NCBI GenBank assembly: GCA_023480735.1
Contig: JAMCXB010000017.1
Location: forward strand, 1 to 64,000
From: Bacteroidota bacterium
Lineage (GTDB): Bacteria > Bacteroidota > Ignavibacteria > Kryptoniales > JAKASW01
Direction: 5' to 3'
DNA length: 64,000 bases
Under the pieces are notes generated by a model. It was not told the DNA's origin. It saw only the letters and a list, made by a program, of their open reading frames with translations, and did no database searches. Of this stretch, positions 63,122 to 64,000 are shown one piece after another. Position numbers and translations under genes: made by a program. Positions within the stretch are counted from its first letter, which is position 1. Each line of letters opens with the position of its first letter.

Positions 63122-63802
63122 ATGAAAACGTGGATGAAAATAGTGATAGGGATCTGGATCGCAGCTGTCATTGCGATTGGATTGGCAATGCCGATAGGAT
63201 ATATACCAGGTTTGGGTGCAAAGGCGCGCATAATATACTTCCATGTTCCGATGTCGTGGCTGGCAGTTCTAGCCTTCTTTATGTCCATGTGGTATGGAAT
63301 CAACTACCTCCGGAAAAAAGACATGAGGTACGACATAAAGTCTGCCGCTGCCGCTGAGTTAGGTTTCGTTTTTAGCATCCTAGCAACAATCACCGGGTCA
63401 ATTTGGGCGAAGTTCAGTTGGGGTAGTTTCTGGAATTGGGATCCGAGAGAGACCTCCATCTTTGTGCTCCTTCTGATATATGGGGCATACTTCGCTCTTC
63501 GGAGCGCATTGGAGATAGAAGAAAGGCGCGCTTCCCTTTCTGCAGTGTACTCAGTGGTCGCCTTCGTTACAGTTCCCTTCTTCGTGTTTATTATGCCAAG
63601 GATTATGTTCAGTCTCCACCCGGGGGGCGGCGGTTCTCCCGCACCCATATTGAATTCAAGTGGGAAAATGTATATGGAAGCCAGCATGCGGTACGTATTC
63701 TATGCCTCACTGATTGGATTTACCGGGCTTTACATCTGGCTGTTTCAAATTAGGACGAAAATTGGATTGTTGAACTACAATAGTCTTCTGGAGAATGATT
63801 AA
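63122..63802 (+). CDS. ccmC: Heme exporter protein C
   Basis: 226 residues with six helices. The heme-handling WWD-type motif is WGSFWNWDPRETS, and the flanking His residues in YFHVPMSW and FSLHPGGGGSP are the expected heme ligands. CcmC loads heme onto CcmE in the periplasm. It starts one base after the ccmB stop and abuts the ccmD-like gene, supporting one operon. Confidence 0.95.
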   Translation: MKTWMKIVIGIWIAAVIAIGLAMPIGYIPGLGAKARIIYFHVPMSWLAVLAFFMSMWYGINYLRKKDMRYDIKSAAAAELGFVFSILATITGSIWAKFSWGSFWNWDPRETSIFVLLLIYGAYFALRSALEIEERRASLSAVYSVVAFVTVPFFVFIMPRIMFSLHPGGGGSPAPILNSSGKMYMEASMRYVFYASLIGFTGLYIWLFQIRTKIGLLNYNSLLEND

Positions 63803-63964
63803 ATGAGATCTTTGTATACTTTTCTAAACATGAACTCACTTTATGTAGTGTTACTGGTTGTTTTGGTGATTTGGGTGGGAATCTTTGTCTATTTATTTCG
63901 TTTAGATAAGAAGGTCACCAGATTGTATGAAAAGAGTGAACGCGAAAAGGAGAATATCAAATGA
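63803..63964 (+). CDS. CcmD-like small membrane protein
   Basis: 53 residues, too short for the ORF track. One membrane helix (LYVVLLVVLVIWVGIFVYLF) is followed by a charged tail (RLDKKVTRLYEKSEREKENI), the layout of CcmD, which releases holo-CcmE from the CcmABC complex. It starts immediately after the ccmC stop, and its own stop overlaps the next ATG (ATGA). Confidence 0.8.
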   Translation: MRSLYTFLNMNSLYVVLLVVLVIWVGIFVYLFRLDKKVTRLYEKSEREKENIK

Positions 63965-64000
63965 AGACTAAATATATAGTGGCAGGGGTTGTGATCGTAG
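63961..64000 (+). CDS. CcmE-like heme chaperone, 5' end only
   Basis: Only 13 codons are inside the window: MKTKYIVAGVVIV. A basic start followed by a hydrophobic anchor, and the position after ccmBCD, fit the heme chaperone CcmE. The heme-binding His lies beyond the edge. Confidence 0.6.
   Translation, partial: MKTKYIVAGVVIV

Overview
The window reads as a chromosomal segment of a facultatively or fully aerobic, menaquinone-type bacterium, most likely from the Bacteroidota/Chlorobiota (FCB) side of the tree, Ignavibacteria-like. That placement is an inference. It rests on the A2-type caa3 oxidase with a YSHP motif, the Bacteroidota-style CtaB motif, the CvpA-MutS2 pair, and Shine-Dalgarno sequences in front of most genes, which typical Bacteroidia lack. 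Roughly 57 protein genes or gene remnants, two intact serine tRNAs and several mobile or repeat elements can be supported. No rRNA, CRISPR array or prophage is visible.

Layout. 0.4-2.6 kb: a NarL-type response regulator and a PAS histidine kinase that looks cut at its 5' end. 2.6-6.8 kb: small membrane protein, YlmA-like ABC ATPase, small helical protein, POT/MFS transporter. 7-10.4 kb: membrane metallophosphoesterase coupled to a GT87-like membrane protein. 10.4-16.9 kb: nucleoside uptake and salvage operon (cdd, tdk, BMP lipoprotein, ABC ATPase, two permeases, purine nucleoside phosphorylase). 17-30.4 kb: respiratory island with a small cytochrome c, a porin-like cytochrome protein, Rieske protein, a cytochrome b fused to two cytochrome c domains, and on the opposite strand a cytochrome c - Sco - CoxA - CoxC - CoxD - CoxB - CtaB - membrane cytochrome c cluster. 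31-37.3 kb: biotin carboxylase and biotin carrier, mutS2, cvpA, yqeY, SDR. 37.7-39.8 kb: M13 peptidase. 40-45 kb: dead transposase, DUF559 protein, purM, aroB, aroK, CorC-like protein. 45-52.6 kb: pdxH, sugar MFS transporter, very large GH13 protein, YbgF-like lipoprotein. 52.6-61 kb: Cho-like GIY-YIG nuclease, frameshifted DnaQ-like exonuclease, ATP-grasp protein, uvrA, small conserved protein, aroE, TPR protein. 61.4-62.3 kb: GIY-YIG gene lying between tRNA-Ser-derived repeats, tRNA-Ser(GGA), a tRNA-Ser remnant with a hairpin insertion, tRNA-Ser(CGA). 62.4 kb to the end: ccmB, ccmC, a ccmD-like gene and the first codons of a ccmE-like gene.

How the genes fit together. The bc-type complex, the caa3 oxidase, heme A/O synthesis (CtaB), copper delivery (Sco) and the Ccm heme-export genes form a c-type-cytochrome respiratory chain. 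The nucleoside operon couples an ABC importer to salvage enzymes. Two separate shikimate-pathway loci (aroB-aroK and aroE) and purM give biosynthetic background.

The most striking find is a family of three almost identical 116-124 bp elements (2623-2738, 44942-45057, 51607-51730). They have 13-bp imperfect terminal inverted repeats starting GTAA, and each copy is flanked by its own perfect 8-bp target duplication. This is a recently active non-autonomous transposable element (MITE), probably mobilised by an IS66-type transposase. The tRNA-Ser/GIY-YIG region, a palindrome-ended IS200/IS605-like non-autonomous element at about 5165-5385, and a frameshift in the DnaQ-like gene that is pinned down by its overlapping start codon also deserve a second look.
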